A stretch of DNA of 64,000 bases from the NCBI RefSeq assembly GCF_038397735.1, contig NZ_CP151635.1:186001-250000 (forward strand), given 5' to 3'. Position numbers and translations under genes: made by a program. How positions within the stretch are numbered: position 1 is the stretch's first letter; every line of letters starts with the position of its first letter. Below the pieces are notes generated by a model that was given only the letters and a program-made list of their open reading frames with translations, did not search any database and was not told the origin of the DNA. Source of the stretch: Microbacterium sp. LWH13-1.2. Its GTDB lineage: Bacteria; Actinomycetota; Actinomycetes; Actinomycetales; Microbacteriaceae. Of the stretch, positions 46,772 to 54,338 are shown piece after piece.

Positions 46772-46860
46772 GGAGACGTCGCATAGTCCGGCCGAGTGCA
46801 CCACCCTGCTAAGGTGGAGTCCCCTCACGGGGACCAGGGGTTCAAATCCCCTCGTCTCCG
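46772..46860 (+). tRNA. tRNA-Ser (anticodon GCU)
   Basis: 89 bases without CCA. Acceptor GGAGACG pairs with CGTCTCC, discriminator G. The anticodon stem CCACC/GGTGG encloses CTGCTAA, so the anticodon is GCT. A long variable arm (GTCCCC...GGGGAC) and T arm CAGGGGTTCAAATCCCCT make it a class II serine tRNA. Confidence 0.96.
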
Positions 46861-46885
46861 CAGTGTGATGTCTCAGGACATCGTG

Positions 46886-46921
46886 AACGGCTGAACCCCC
46901 GGTTTCGGGGGTTCAGCCGTT
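46886..46921 (+). terminator. Intrinsic terminator after tRNA-Ser(GCU)
   Basis: A perfect 15-bp stem AACGGCTGAACCCCC around a 6-base loop, starting 25 bases after the tRNA. One of the strongest hairpins in the window. Confidence 0.88.
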
Positions 46922-47085
46922 CTGCATCGTGGCACTTGGTGGGGTCGAGGGTGAATTCGGCGGGGAGTTCCCCGGTGTCCAGGGCGAAGATCGTGATGTC
47001 GATTCTTCCCTTCTGCGAGCGGTAGCCGATCTGATCGACGACGATGACCGCGGTGCCCGATGCCTCAGCGGCGCGACGGTCTCAC
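46922..47085 (-). pseudogene. Remnant of a protein-coding gene beside tRNA-Ser(GCU)
   Basis: One minus-strand frame has the third-position G/C bias of real coding DNA for about 50 codons, with the residues VVDQIGYRSQKGRIDITIFA followed by an Asp/Glu/Pro-rich stretch ending in a Cys-His-Asp-Ala-Glu segment. There is no start codon in this part, an in-frame stop lies just upstream, and the frame runs straight into the tRNA terminator. It is best read as the leftover middle of a gene cut by the tRNA side. I cannot name its family. Confidence 0.35.
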
Positions 47086-47129
47086 ATCGGCGTTATCGGG
47101 ATGTGAGCAGAACGTTCGCTCGGCGTAAC
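47081..47129 (+). promoter_or_regulatory. Three-part 22-bp-period motif upstream of nirB
   Basis: CTCAC (47081-47085), GTGAG (47103-47107) and GTAAC (47125-47129), each 22 bp apart, 63 bases before the nirB start. The same three words with the same spacings precede the nitrite channel gene (54282-54234, minus strand). CTCACATC and GATGTGAG also form an 8-bp inverted repeat here. The spacing matches OmpR-type regulators such as GlnR, but the GlnR b-sites are not recognisable. Confidence 0.7.
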
Positions 47130-47192
47130 AGCGACTCGTATCTCCGCGAAACACCGGTTCCCTACGTTCGGACTACGGACAGAGGAGGGCTC

Positions 47193-49772
47193 GTGATCGC
47201 TCGAAGCAGCACATCGGCAGATGTCGTGGTGGTCGGTGCAGGCATGGTCGCGCATCGTTTCGTCGAGAGTCTGCTCCGGTCCGAGGGCGATACGCGCTCC
47301 GTCACGGTGATCGGCGAGGAAGGGCGAGCGCCCTACGACCGCGTCGGGCTGTCCTCGTACTTCGCGGGTGCCAGCGCCGAAGATCTCGAGCTCGACGCCG
47401 GCGTCCTTGCCGACGACCGAGTGCGTTTCATCCGAGACGACCGGGTCATGAGCATCGATCGCAGCGCGCGGTCGGTGCGCACGCGGTCCGGCGCGATCCA
47501 TGGATACGGCACGCTCGTGCTCGCGACGGGTTCGTATGCACTGCGTCCGGCGATCGACGGGGCGAAACTCCCCGGATGCTTCGTGTATCGGACGATCGAC
47601 GACCTCGCGGCGATCCGTGATTTCGTCACGCGTCGTGAGGCGCAGCTCGGGCGCCCGCTTCGCGGCACGGTGATCGGCGGTGGTCTGCTCGGGCTCGAAG
47701 CAGCGGGGGCGTTGCAGGGGCTCGACGTCGGATGCACCGTCGTACAGTCCTCCGACCGGCTCATGTCCGCGCAGCTCGATCTGGCGGGCGGAACGGTCCT
47801 TCGGCGCCTCATCGAATCGAAGGGGATCGCTGTTCGAACCGCGACGCGGACGACCCGCCTGGACCCCGATGCATCGGGGGCTGTCGCCACACTGCAGCTC
47901 CAGGACGGCACCATGCACGACACCGACATCGTGATCTTCACGGTCGGCGTGCGTCCGCAGGACTCGCTCGCGAGGCTCGCTCAGCTCGATGTGCATCCGT
48001 CCGGCGGGGTGCTGATCGATTCCCGGTGCCGCACCGCCGATGAACACATCCTCGCGATCGGTGAGGTCGCCAACTACGGCGGCCGCTCGGTCGGGCTCGT
48101 CGCCCCGGGGTATGCGATGGCAGAGGTGGCGGCCACCCGACTGCTCGGGGGCGACGCGACGTTCCCCGGGTACGACGAATCGGCCAAGCTCAAGCTCTCG
48201 GGTGTCGACGTCGCGAGCTTCGGCGATGCGATGGCCGTCACCCCGAATGCCCTCGACGTGGTGTACACCGACCCGGTGAGCGGCGTCTACAAGAAGCTCG
48301 TCCTCTCCGATGACGCGAAGACGCTGCTCGGTGGCATCCTCGTCGGCGACGCCTCGGCCTACGGCTCCCTGCGTCCGTTGGTGGGCGCGCCGCTGGGGGC
48401 TGACCCTGCCGCCTATCTGCTGCCCGAGGCCGGTGGAGCCCTCCCAGACAACGAACTCCCAGACGACGCGGTGGTCTGTTCCTGCTCGAATGTGACCGCC
48501 GGGCGTATCCGCGATGCAGTCCACGCGGAGGGCTGCACGGATGCCGCAGCCGTGAAGGCATGTACCAAGGCGGGCGCCACCTGCGGATCGTGCATCTTCG
48601 CTGTGAAGAAGATCGTCGGGCAGGAGATGACGAAGCTCGGGCAGACGACGTCCGATGCGTTGTGCGAACACTTCGCGATGTCACGACGGCAGCTGTTCGA
48701 CGCTGTGCGAGTGTCGGAGCTCTCGACTTTCAGCTCGATCATCGGGCGCTTCGGCATCGGGCGTGGCTGCGACATCTGCAAGCCGGCTCTCGCCAGCATC
48801 CTCGCGGTGCTGGTCGGAGCGCATGTCCTCGACGGTGAGAACGCGTCGTTGCAGGACACCAACGATCACGTGATGGCCAACATGCAGAAGGACGGCACCT
48901 ATTCCGTGGTGCCGAGGATGCCGGGTGGCGAGGTCACGCCGGCGGGACTCATCGCGATCGGCAACATCGCCGAGTCTTACGGCCTTTACACGAAGATCAC
49001 GGGCGGGCAGCGCATCGACATGTTCGGTGCCCGTCTCGAGCAGCTGCCGCAGATCTGGCAGCGACTGGTCGACGCCGGCTTCGAATCGGGACAGGCCTAC
49101 GGCAAGGCGCTGCGAACGGTGAAGTCATGCGTCGGCTCGACGTGGTGTCGGTACGGTGTGCTGGATGCGGTGGGGATGGCCGTGCGGCTGGAGTTGCGTT
49201 ACCGCGGACTGCGAGCGCCGCACAAGCTCAAGGTGGGCGTCTCGGGGTGCGCACGAGAGTGTGCGGAGGCTCGATCGAAGGACGTCGGGGTGATCGCGAC
49301 CGAGACGGGCTGGAACATGTACGTCGGCGGCAACGGCGGGTTCTCGCCGAGGCACGCGGAGCTTCTCGCGTCTGGTCTCGATGACGAAGGACTGATCCGC
49401 GCGATCGACCGCTTCTTCATGTATTACATTCGCACGGCGGATCGTCTGCAGCGCACTGCCGGGTGGTGCGCGGAGCTCGACGGCGGGCTGGACGGACTGC
49501 GGTCGGTGATCTTCGACGACGAACTCGGCATCTGCGATGACCTCGACACGGCGATGTCCGTGCACGTCGATCGGTACGAGGACGAATGGGCCGCGACCCT
49601 GCGGGACCCGGTCAAGCTCCGGCGGTTCGAGTCGTTCGTGAACGCGACGGACACCCCCGACCCGTCCCTCGCCTATGTGCCGGAACGAGGCCAGGTGCGC
49701 CCGGCCACGGCGGAGGAGCGCAGCGACGGTTCGGTGTTGATCGCGGGCACGACTCTGGAGGTGCGGCGGTGA
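47193..49772 (+). CDS. nirB: Assimilatory nitrite reductase [NAD(P)H], large subunit
   Basis: 859 aa from GTG 47193 behind AGAGGAGGG; the frame is open upstream but that part covers the promoter and gene remnant. FAD-binding VVVGAGMVAHRF (about 10-21), NAD-binding VIGGGLLGLEAAG (about 155-167), a BFD-type [2Fe-2S] domain with Cys429, Cys431, Cys464 and Cys467, then the siroheme/[4Fe-4S] domain with Cys646, Cys652, Cys686 and Cys690. It reduces nitrite to ammonium with NAD(P)H electrons in the cytoplasm. First gene of a five-gene operon that also makes its siroheme. Confidence 0.96.
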   Translation: MIARSSTSADVVVVGAGMVAHRFVESLLRSEGDTRSVTVIGEEGRAPYDRVGLSSYFAGASAEDLELDAGVLADDRVRFIRDDRVMSIDRSARSVRTRSGAIHGYGTLVLATGSYALRPAIDGAKLPGCFVYRTIDDLAAIRDFVTRREAQLGRPLRGTVIGGGLLGLEAAGALQGLDVGCTVVQSSDRLMSAQLDLAGGTVLRRLIESKGIAVRTATRTTRLDPDASGAVATLQLQDGTMHDTDIVIFTVGVRPQDSLARLAQLDVHPSGGVLIDSRCRTADEHILAIGEVANYGGRSVGLVAPGYAMAEVAATRLLGGDATFPGYDESAKLKLSGVDVASFGDAMAVTPNALDVVYTDPVSGVYKKLVLSDDAKTLLGGILVGDASAYGSLRPLVGAPLGADPAAYLLPEAGGALPDNELPDDAVVCSCSNVTAGRIRDAVHAEGCTDAAAVKACTKAGATCGSCIFAVKKIVGQEMTKLGQTTSDALCEHFAMSRRQLFDAVRVSELSTFSSIIGRFGIGRGCDICKPALASILAVLVGAHVLDGENASLQDTNDHVMANMQKDGTYSVVPRMPGGEVTPAGLIAIGNIAESYGLYTKITGGQRIDMFGARLEQLPQIWQRLVDAGFESGQAYGKALRTVKSCVGSTWCRYGVLDAVGMAVRLELRYRGLRAPHKLKVGVSGCARECAEARSKDVGVIATETGWNMYVGGNGGFSPRHAELLASGLDDEGLIRAIDRFFMYYIRTADRLQRTAGWCAELDGGLDGLRSVIFDDELGICDDLDTAMSVHVDRYEDEWAATLRDPVKLRRFESFVNATDTPDPSLAYVPERGQVRPATAEERSDGSVLIAGTTLEVRR

Positions 49773-50122
49773 CCACCACCGGCAGTCGGGTTCGAGTGTG
49801 CGCCGTCGGTGATCTGGAGATCGAGCGCGGCAGGGCTGCGCTCTTCGGGACGGTCCAGGTCGCGCTCTTCCTGCTGGCGGACGCTTCGGTGCACGCCGTG
49901 TCGAATCTCGACCCGTACAGCGGTGCGCACGTCATGTCGCGCGGCATCGTCGGCAGCCGGGGCGAGGCAGCGACCCTCGCGTCGCCGATGCACAAGCAGG
50001 TGTTCGATCTGCGCACGGGCGAGTGCATCGAGACGCAGGGCAGGGAACCCGCTTCGCTGCGGGTGTGGAGCGTGATCGTCGTCGACGGTCACGTCGAGCT
50101 CGACCTCGAGGAGATCCGATGA
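49769..50122 (+). CDS. nirD: Nitrite reductase small subunit
   Basis: 117 aa from GTG 49769, overlapping the nirB stop (GTGA). Rieske-like beta fold with VSNLDPYSGAHVMSRGIVG and SPMHKQVFDLRTGEC; the Fe-S ligand pairs of true Rieske proteins are absent, as is usual for NirD. It supports the NirB reaction. Overlaps the next start (ATGA). Confidence 0.92.
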   Translation: MTTTGSRVRVCAVGDLEIERGRAALFGTVQVALFLLADASVHAVSNLDPYSGAHVMSRGIVGSRGEAATLASPMHKQVFDLRTGECIETQGREPASLRVWSVIVVDGHVELDLEEIR

Positions 50123-51354
50123 CCGTGATGCTGGGTGTCAATCTGACGGGACGCGACGTGCTGCTCGTGGGAGGAGGTCAGGTGGCCGCGAAGCGGCTCC
50201 GTCGCTTCCTCGCCGAGGGCGCGAGTGTGCGGATCGTCGCACCGACGCTGCACGAGGACACTGTGCGGCTCGTCGAGAATCACGGAGTCGCCTGGCAGGA
50301 TCGGGAGTTCCGCGCGGCGGACCTCGCGGGTGCATGGCTGGTGCACACCGCGACCGGCGACGCCCATGTGGATCGCGCGGTCGGCGAGCAGTGCGAGCTG
50401 CAGCGGGTCCTCTGCATCAACGCCTCGGACGGCGCGCACGGATCGGCCAGGCTGACTGCACAGGCGGAAGTCGGCGACGTGACGGTCGCGGTCACCAGCA
50501 CCGTCGGCGCGGATCCGCGCCGCTCCATGGCCGTGCGGGATGCGATCATCGCTCTGGCCGGTGATGGCCGGCTGCCGCTCCGGCGCCGGCGGGGCGCGCG
50601 CAGCGGCCGGGTCGACCTTGTCGGCGGCGGTCCTGGTCCCGCGGATCTGATGACCGTGCGCGCACGGAGACTGATCGCTGAGGCCGATGTGCTCGTCACC
50701 GATCGACTCGGACCGGCAGCCGAGATCGTGCAGGGACTCGACCCCGATGTCGAGGTGATCGACGTGGGCAAGCAGCCGGGACGCCACCCGGTCCCGCAGG
50801 AGGAGATCAACAGGATCATCGTCGAGCACGCCGCTGCCGGTCTGCGGGTGGTGCGTCTCAAGGGAGGCGACCCGTTCGTCTTCGGGCGCGGGGGCGAGGA
50901 GATGCTCGCGTGCCTCGCTGCAGGTATCCCCGTCGACGTCACCCCCGGGATCACGAGCGCGATCGCGGTGCCGCAGTCGGCGGGCATCCCGGTCACGCAT
51001 CGCGGCACGGCGGCCGCCTTCCACGTCGTGAACGGGCAGGGCGGACTCGGGCCGGGTACCTTGGAGGCCATGGCTGATTCGACGGTGACGACAGTCGTCC
51101 TGATGGGCGTCGCAGCTCTCGGACGGCTGGTGGAGTCGGCGATCGCGCACGGCGTTCCCAAGGACCGTCCCGTCGCATTCGTGGAGAGCGGGCACACACC
51201 GCAGCAGCGCACGACGCGCACGACCCTCGGACGTGCCGTCGAGGACGCCCTCGCCGTCGGGCTCCGCAATCCCGCCGTGATCGTGATCGGAGAGGTCGTG
51301 AGCGAGCGCCTGCTGCTGCCCTCGCCGTCGACCGTCGGGGCTGCTCTGGCGTGA
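50119..51354 (+). CDS. cysG: Siroheme synthase: precorrin-2 dehydrogenase fused to uroporphyrinogen-III C-methyltransferase
   Basis: 411 aa. Residues 1-150 are a Met8-type NAD-binding domain (VLLVGGGQVAAKRLRRFL) for oxidising precorrin-2; residues about 160-400 are the SUMT domain (VDLVGGGPGPADLMTVRA, RLKGGDPFVFGRGGEE, GVPKDRPVAFVESGH). It methylates uroporphyrinogen III twice and then dehydrogenates. The chelatase step is probably done by the separate CbiX-like protein two genes on. ATG overlaps the nirD stop. Confidence 0.92.
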   Translation: MTVMLGVNLTGRDVLLVGGGQVAAKRLRRFLAEGASVRIVAPTLHEDTVRLVENHGVAWQDREFRAADLAGAWLVHTATGDAHVDRAVGEQCELQRVLCINASDGAHGSARLTAQAEVGDVTVAVTSTVGADPRRSMAVRDAIIALAGDGRLPLRRRRGARSGRVDLVGGGPGPADLMTVRARRLIAEADVLVTDRLGPAAEIVQGLDPDVEVIDVGKQPGRHPVPQEEINRIIVEHAAAGLRVVRLKGGDPFVFGRGGEEMLACLAAGIPVDVTPGITSAIAVPQSAGIPVTHRGTAAAFHVVNGQGGLGPGTLEAMADSTVTTVVLMGVAALGRLVESAIAHGVPKDRPVAFVESGHTPQQRTTRTTLGRAVEDALAVGLRNPAVIVIGEVVSERLLLPSPSTVGAALA

Positions 51355-52481
51355 CGACACGGGCCCCCCTCTCGCCGGCTCTGGTCGGATGCACCATCGT
51401 CGTGGCCGCAGACAGGCGCGCGGGCGACCTCGTCACCGCGCTCGAACGCCGAGGGGGGCAGGTCTACCGTGCGCCGGCGCTGAGCATCATCCCGAACGAA
51501 GACGACGAGGATCTGCTCGCCTGCACCCGTGATCTGATCGCGGATCCGCCGGACATCGTGATCGTGACGACGGGTGTCGGGTTCCGCGGCTGGATCGACG
51601 CGGCGCACGAGAACGATCTGGCAGAAGAGCTGTCGACCGCGCTCACAGGCGCTCAGTTCGTCGCTCGGGGGCCGAAGGCGCACGGCGCGATCCAGCAGGC
51701 GGGGTTCACAGCCGACTGGGTCGCGGAGTCCGAGACCTCGGCGGAGGTGGCGGAGTACCTCACGGCGGAAGGCGTCGCCGGGCGTCGCATCGCGATCCAG
51801 CACCACGGTGCGGGTGCCGACGGACTCGACGCGTTGCTCGCCGGCCTCGGCGCCGATGTCGTGAGCATCACGGTCTACCGCTGGGGACCGCCTCCCGACC
51901 CGCAGATCGTGCACCGCTCCGTGGTGCAGGCCGGCTCCGGCGAGGTCGACGCCGTGCTCTTCACCTCCGCGCCGGGTGCAGCCGAGTGGGTCCGTGCCGC
52001 GATCCGTGCTGACACGCTCGACGCGATCCGCCGACGCGCGGAGGCCGGGCGTCTGCTGCTCGCAGCCGTCGGCCCCATCACCGCGGCACCGCTGCGCAGC
52101 GCTGGGCTGCACACCAGGCTCGCCGCGCGTGGAAGGCTCGGTTCGCTGGTCCGCTGCGTCGTCGACCATTTCGCCTCCGGAGCAGCCCCGCAGCGGCGAA
52201 CGGCTGCGGGCACCATGGAGATGCGCAGTCGCGGCGTGCTGCTCGATGGGCGGTTCGTGCCGCTTTCTCGTGCCGGCTCCAGCATCCTCAGCGAACTCTT
52301 CGACGCCGCGGGCCGGGTGGTCTCCAGGGAGCAGCTCGGTCTCGTATTGCCGCGGGGCGGCGAGAGCGCGCACGCCGTCGACGTCGCGGTCGCGCGGCTC
52401 CGCGAGGCGCTCGGTGGAGCGACCGCCATCCAGACAGTCGTGAAGCGCGGGTATCGGCTCACCATGGAGGAAACCGAATGA
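51351..52481 (+). CDS. hemD: Uroporphyrinogen-III synthase with C-terminal winged-helix DNA-binding domain
   Basis: 376 aa from GTG 51351, overlapping cysG. Residues about 10-265 are a two-lobed HemD domain (IVVAADRRAGDLVTALERRG, IVTTGVGFRGW, VLFTSAPGAAEW) that closes the linear tetrapyrrole to uroporphyrinogen III. Residues about 285-372 are an OmpR/PhoB winged helix (FVPLSRAGSSILSELF, SREQL, HAVDVAVARLREAL, IQTVVKRGYRL). The same fusion is known from Mycobacterium Rv0260c and other actinobacteria beside nitrite reductase genes. It may both make siroheme precursor and regulate; the regulatory role is inferred. Confidence 0.9.
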   Translation: MTTRAPLSPALVGCTIVVAADRRAGDLVTALERRGGQVYRAPALSIIPNEDDEDLLACTRDLIADPPDIVIVTTGVGFRGWIDAAHENDLAEELSTALTGAQFVARGPKAHGAIQQAGFTADWVAESETSAEVAEYLTAEGVAGRRIAIQHHGAGADGLDALLAGLGADVVSITVYRWGPPPDPQIVHRSVVQAGSGEVDAVLFTSAPGAAEWVRAAIRADTLDAIRRRAEAGRLLLAAVGPITAAPLRSAGLHTRLAARGRLGSLVRCVVDHFASGAAPQRRTAAGTMEMRSRGVLLDGRFVPLSRAGSSILSELFDAAGRVVSREQLGLVLPRGGESAHAVDVAVARLREALGGATAIQTVVKRGYRLTMEETE

Positions 52482-53155
52482 CCACGCTCGTCGCCTGCTC
52501 CCACGGCACGGACTCACCGGCGGGCCGGCGCACGATCGAGGCGCTCGTCGACCTCGTGCGGCAGCGGATACCGGGCTCGCGGGTCGTGCAGGCGTTCGTC
52601 GACGTGCAGGAGCCCACGGTGCTCGACGTGATCGAGCAGGAACGGGTGCTCGACGACGTCGTCGTGGTGCCGCTGCTGCTGTCGGTCGGCTTCCACACGG
52701 CCGTCGACATCGCCGACGCCGTGCGGCCGCACGACAACGTCCGGCAAGGGGAGCCCTTGGGCACCCACCCGCTGATCGCCGAGGTGCTGGCCACCCGTCT
52801 GCGTGCGGCCGTCGCGGGCCAGTGGCTTCCAGGCGACCATGTCGTGCTCGCTGCCGCCGGTTCGAGCAATCCGGCAGCCGTCGCCGATGTCGCTGCGGCG
52901 TCGGCGCACCTCGCTCGCCTCGTCCCCGTCCCGATCACGATCGGATACGCCTCGGCAATCGATCCGAGGATCGGGGAGGCCGTCGCCGCAGCCCGGCGAG
53001 GCGGCGCGACACGGGTGATCGCGGCAAGCCACGTCCTCGCTCCCGGATACTTCGCCGGACTCGTGGAGAAGTCCGGGGCGGACCGGGTATCCGCGCCCCT
53101 CGGTGCAGACGTGCGGATCGCGGACGTCATCGTCGATCGATTCCACTCCGCCTGA
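52478..53155 (+). CDS. cbiX: Sirohydrochlorin chelatase (CbiX/SirB family)
   Basis: 225 aa, ATG overlapping the hemD stop. Two chelatase half-domains: LVACSHGTDSPAGRRTI and VVPLLLSVGFHTAVDIADAV with the metal-binding histidines, then VLAAAGSSNPAAVADV and VIAASHVLAPGYF in the second half. It would insert ferrous iron into sirohydrochlorin to finish siroheme for NirB. Cobalt insertion for B12 is the alternative, but no cobalamin genes lie here. Last gene of the operon. Confidence 0.9.
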   Translation: MTTLVACSHGTDSPAGRRTIEALVDLVRQRIPGSRVVQAFVDVQEPTVLDVIEQERVLDDVVVVPLLLSVGFHTAVDIADAVRPHDNVRQGEPLGTHPLIAEVLATRLRAAVAGQWLPGDHVVLAAAGSSNPAAVADVAAASAHLARLVPVPITIGYASAIDPRIGEAVAAARRGGATRVIAASHVLAPGYFAGLVEKSGADRVSAPLGADVRIADVIVDRFHSA

Positions 53156-53187
53156 CGCGCATGCGAAGCGCCGGGCACGCGCGCGCA

Positions 53188-53225
53188 GGGAAGAGGGCGG
53201 ATGCCGCAGCATCGGCCCTCTTCCC
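53188..53225. terminator. Bidirectional terminator between the nitrite operon and the channel gene
   Basis: Stem GGGAAGAGGGC with its complement and an inner GATGC/GCATC pair, a 16-bp interrupted hairpin. It serves the convergent cbiX and formate/nitrite channel genes. Confidence 0.85.
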
Positions 53226-53232
53226 CGCGGTG

Positions 53233-54153
53233 TCAGGCGCGCGAGGGCTCGAGCTCCGAGCTGGCCTCCTGAGGGGCGACCGGCGTGGTGTCGGCGGGTG
53301 CTTCGGCTGCGACGGAGCGCGCCCGGCGCAGAGCAGCGCGTGCTTCGCGGGTCTTCCGAGCCTTGGGGCGTCCGTGCGTGAAGTAGATCGGCAGTCCGAC
53401 GAACACGAGACCCCCGACGAGATTGCCGACGACGGTGGGCAGCTCGTTCCAGACGACGTAGTCCCACACAGTGAAGTCGGCGCCCATCAGCAGGCCTGAC
53501 GGGAACAGGAACATGTTGACGATGGAGTGCTCGAACCCCATGTAGAAGAACAGCATGATCGGCAGCCACATCGCGACGATCTTGCCGATGGTGCTGTCCG
53601 AGACCATGGCCAGCACGACGCCCGTCGAAACCATCCAGTTGCAGAGCACACCGCGGATGAACAGAGTCAGCATCCCGGATGCGCCGTGGTCGGCGTATCC
53701 GACCGTGCGACCGTGTCCGATCTCGCTGATCGCGTCGCCGACGGCGCTCGGTGCGGTCGAGAACCCGTAGGTGAAGTAGATCGCCATCAGGATCGCCACC
53801 AGGAAGGCGCCGCCGAAGTTGCCGAGGAAGACGAGGCCCCAGTTGCGCATCAGCGACCCGAAGGTCGCCCCGGGGCGACGGTCGAGCACCGCGAGCGGCC
53901 CGAGAGTGAAGACTCCGGTGAGCAGGTCGTACCCGAGCAGATAGAGCATCACGAAGCCGACCGGGAAGAGCACTGCGCCCAGGAGCGGCTGGCCGGTCTG
54001 CGTCGAGACCGTGACGGCGAAAGCCGCGGCGATCGTCAGCAGGGCGGCGCCCATGAAGGCGCGGATGAGGGTGTCGCGAGTGGACAGCTGCAGCTTGTAT
54101 GCGCCGGCGTCGACCATGCGGCTGGCGAGCTCGGCGGGCTTGATGTACGACAC
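53233..54153 (-). CDS. nirC: Formate/nitrite transporter family channel
   Basis: 306 aa from GTG 54153, chosen for the GTGGAGGT ribosome site just upstream; an ATG eight codons earlier has none. Six membrane helices with the FNT segments YLLGYDLLTGVFTLGPLAV, FLGNFGGAFLVAIL, GVLCNWMVSTGVVLAM and GFEHSIVNMFLFPSGLL. The C-terminal tail (about 40 residues) is basic then Ala/Pro/Glu-rich. It would import nitrite for NirB; formate is the family alternative. The shared upstream motif supports nitrite. Confidence 0.9.
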   Translation of the reverse strand: MSYIKPAELASRMVDAGAYKLQLSTRDTLIRAFMGAALLTIAAAFAVTVSTQTGQPLLGAVLFPVGFVMLYLLGYDLLTGVFTLGPLAVLDRRPGATFGSLMRNWGLVFLGNFGGAFLVAILMAIYFTYGFSTAPSAVGDAISEIGHGRTVGYADHGASGMLTLFIRGVLCNWMVSTGVVLAMVSDSTIGKIVAMWLPIMLFFYMGFEHSIVNMFLFPSGLLMGADFTVWDYVVWNELPTVVGNLVGGLVFVGLPIYFTHGRPKARKTREARAALRRARSVAAEAPADTTPVAPQEASSELEPSRA

Positions 54154-54233
54154 ATGACCTCCACGGGACAGGAGCACGGATGCTCAGCTGAATCGAGCAT
54201 GGACGAGCGGCGTTTCCGGCGACCACACGCGAC

Positions 54234-54282
54234 GTTACGTCTGTGGAGCGAACGCCTCACTTCGTCGATCCGGCCGTGTGAG
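54234..54282 (-). promoter_or_regulatory. Three-part 22-bp-period motif upstream of the nitrite channel gene
   Basis: On the minus strand CTCAC (54282-54278), GTGAG (54260-54256) and GTAAC (54238-54234), 80 bases before the start codon, with the same 22-bp steps as at nirB. A CGTTCGCTC word also occurs in both regions at slightly different places. Confidence 0.7.
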
Positions 54283-54338
54283 ATGTGCAGCCTCAGGCGA
54301 TCTGTACTGCAGTGGACTTCTCGGTCAGAGTCTCATTC

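Noticed and set aside
46835..46860. The 3 prime end of tRNA-Ser(GCU) as an integration site with a second copy
   Set aside because: I found no repeat of this 26-bp end elsewhere in the window and no integrase gene.
47125..47155. A classical GlnR box (GTnAC-n6-GAAAC) before nirB
   Set aside because: GTAAC and a later GAAAC are present, but they are 18 bases apart, not 6, so the classical box is not met; only the 22-bp a-site step fits.
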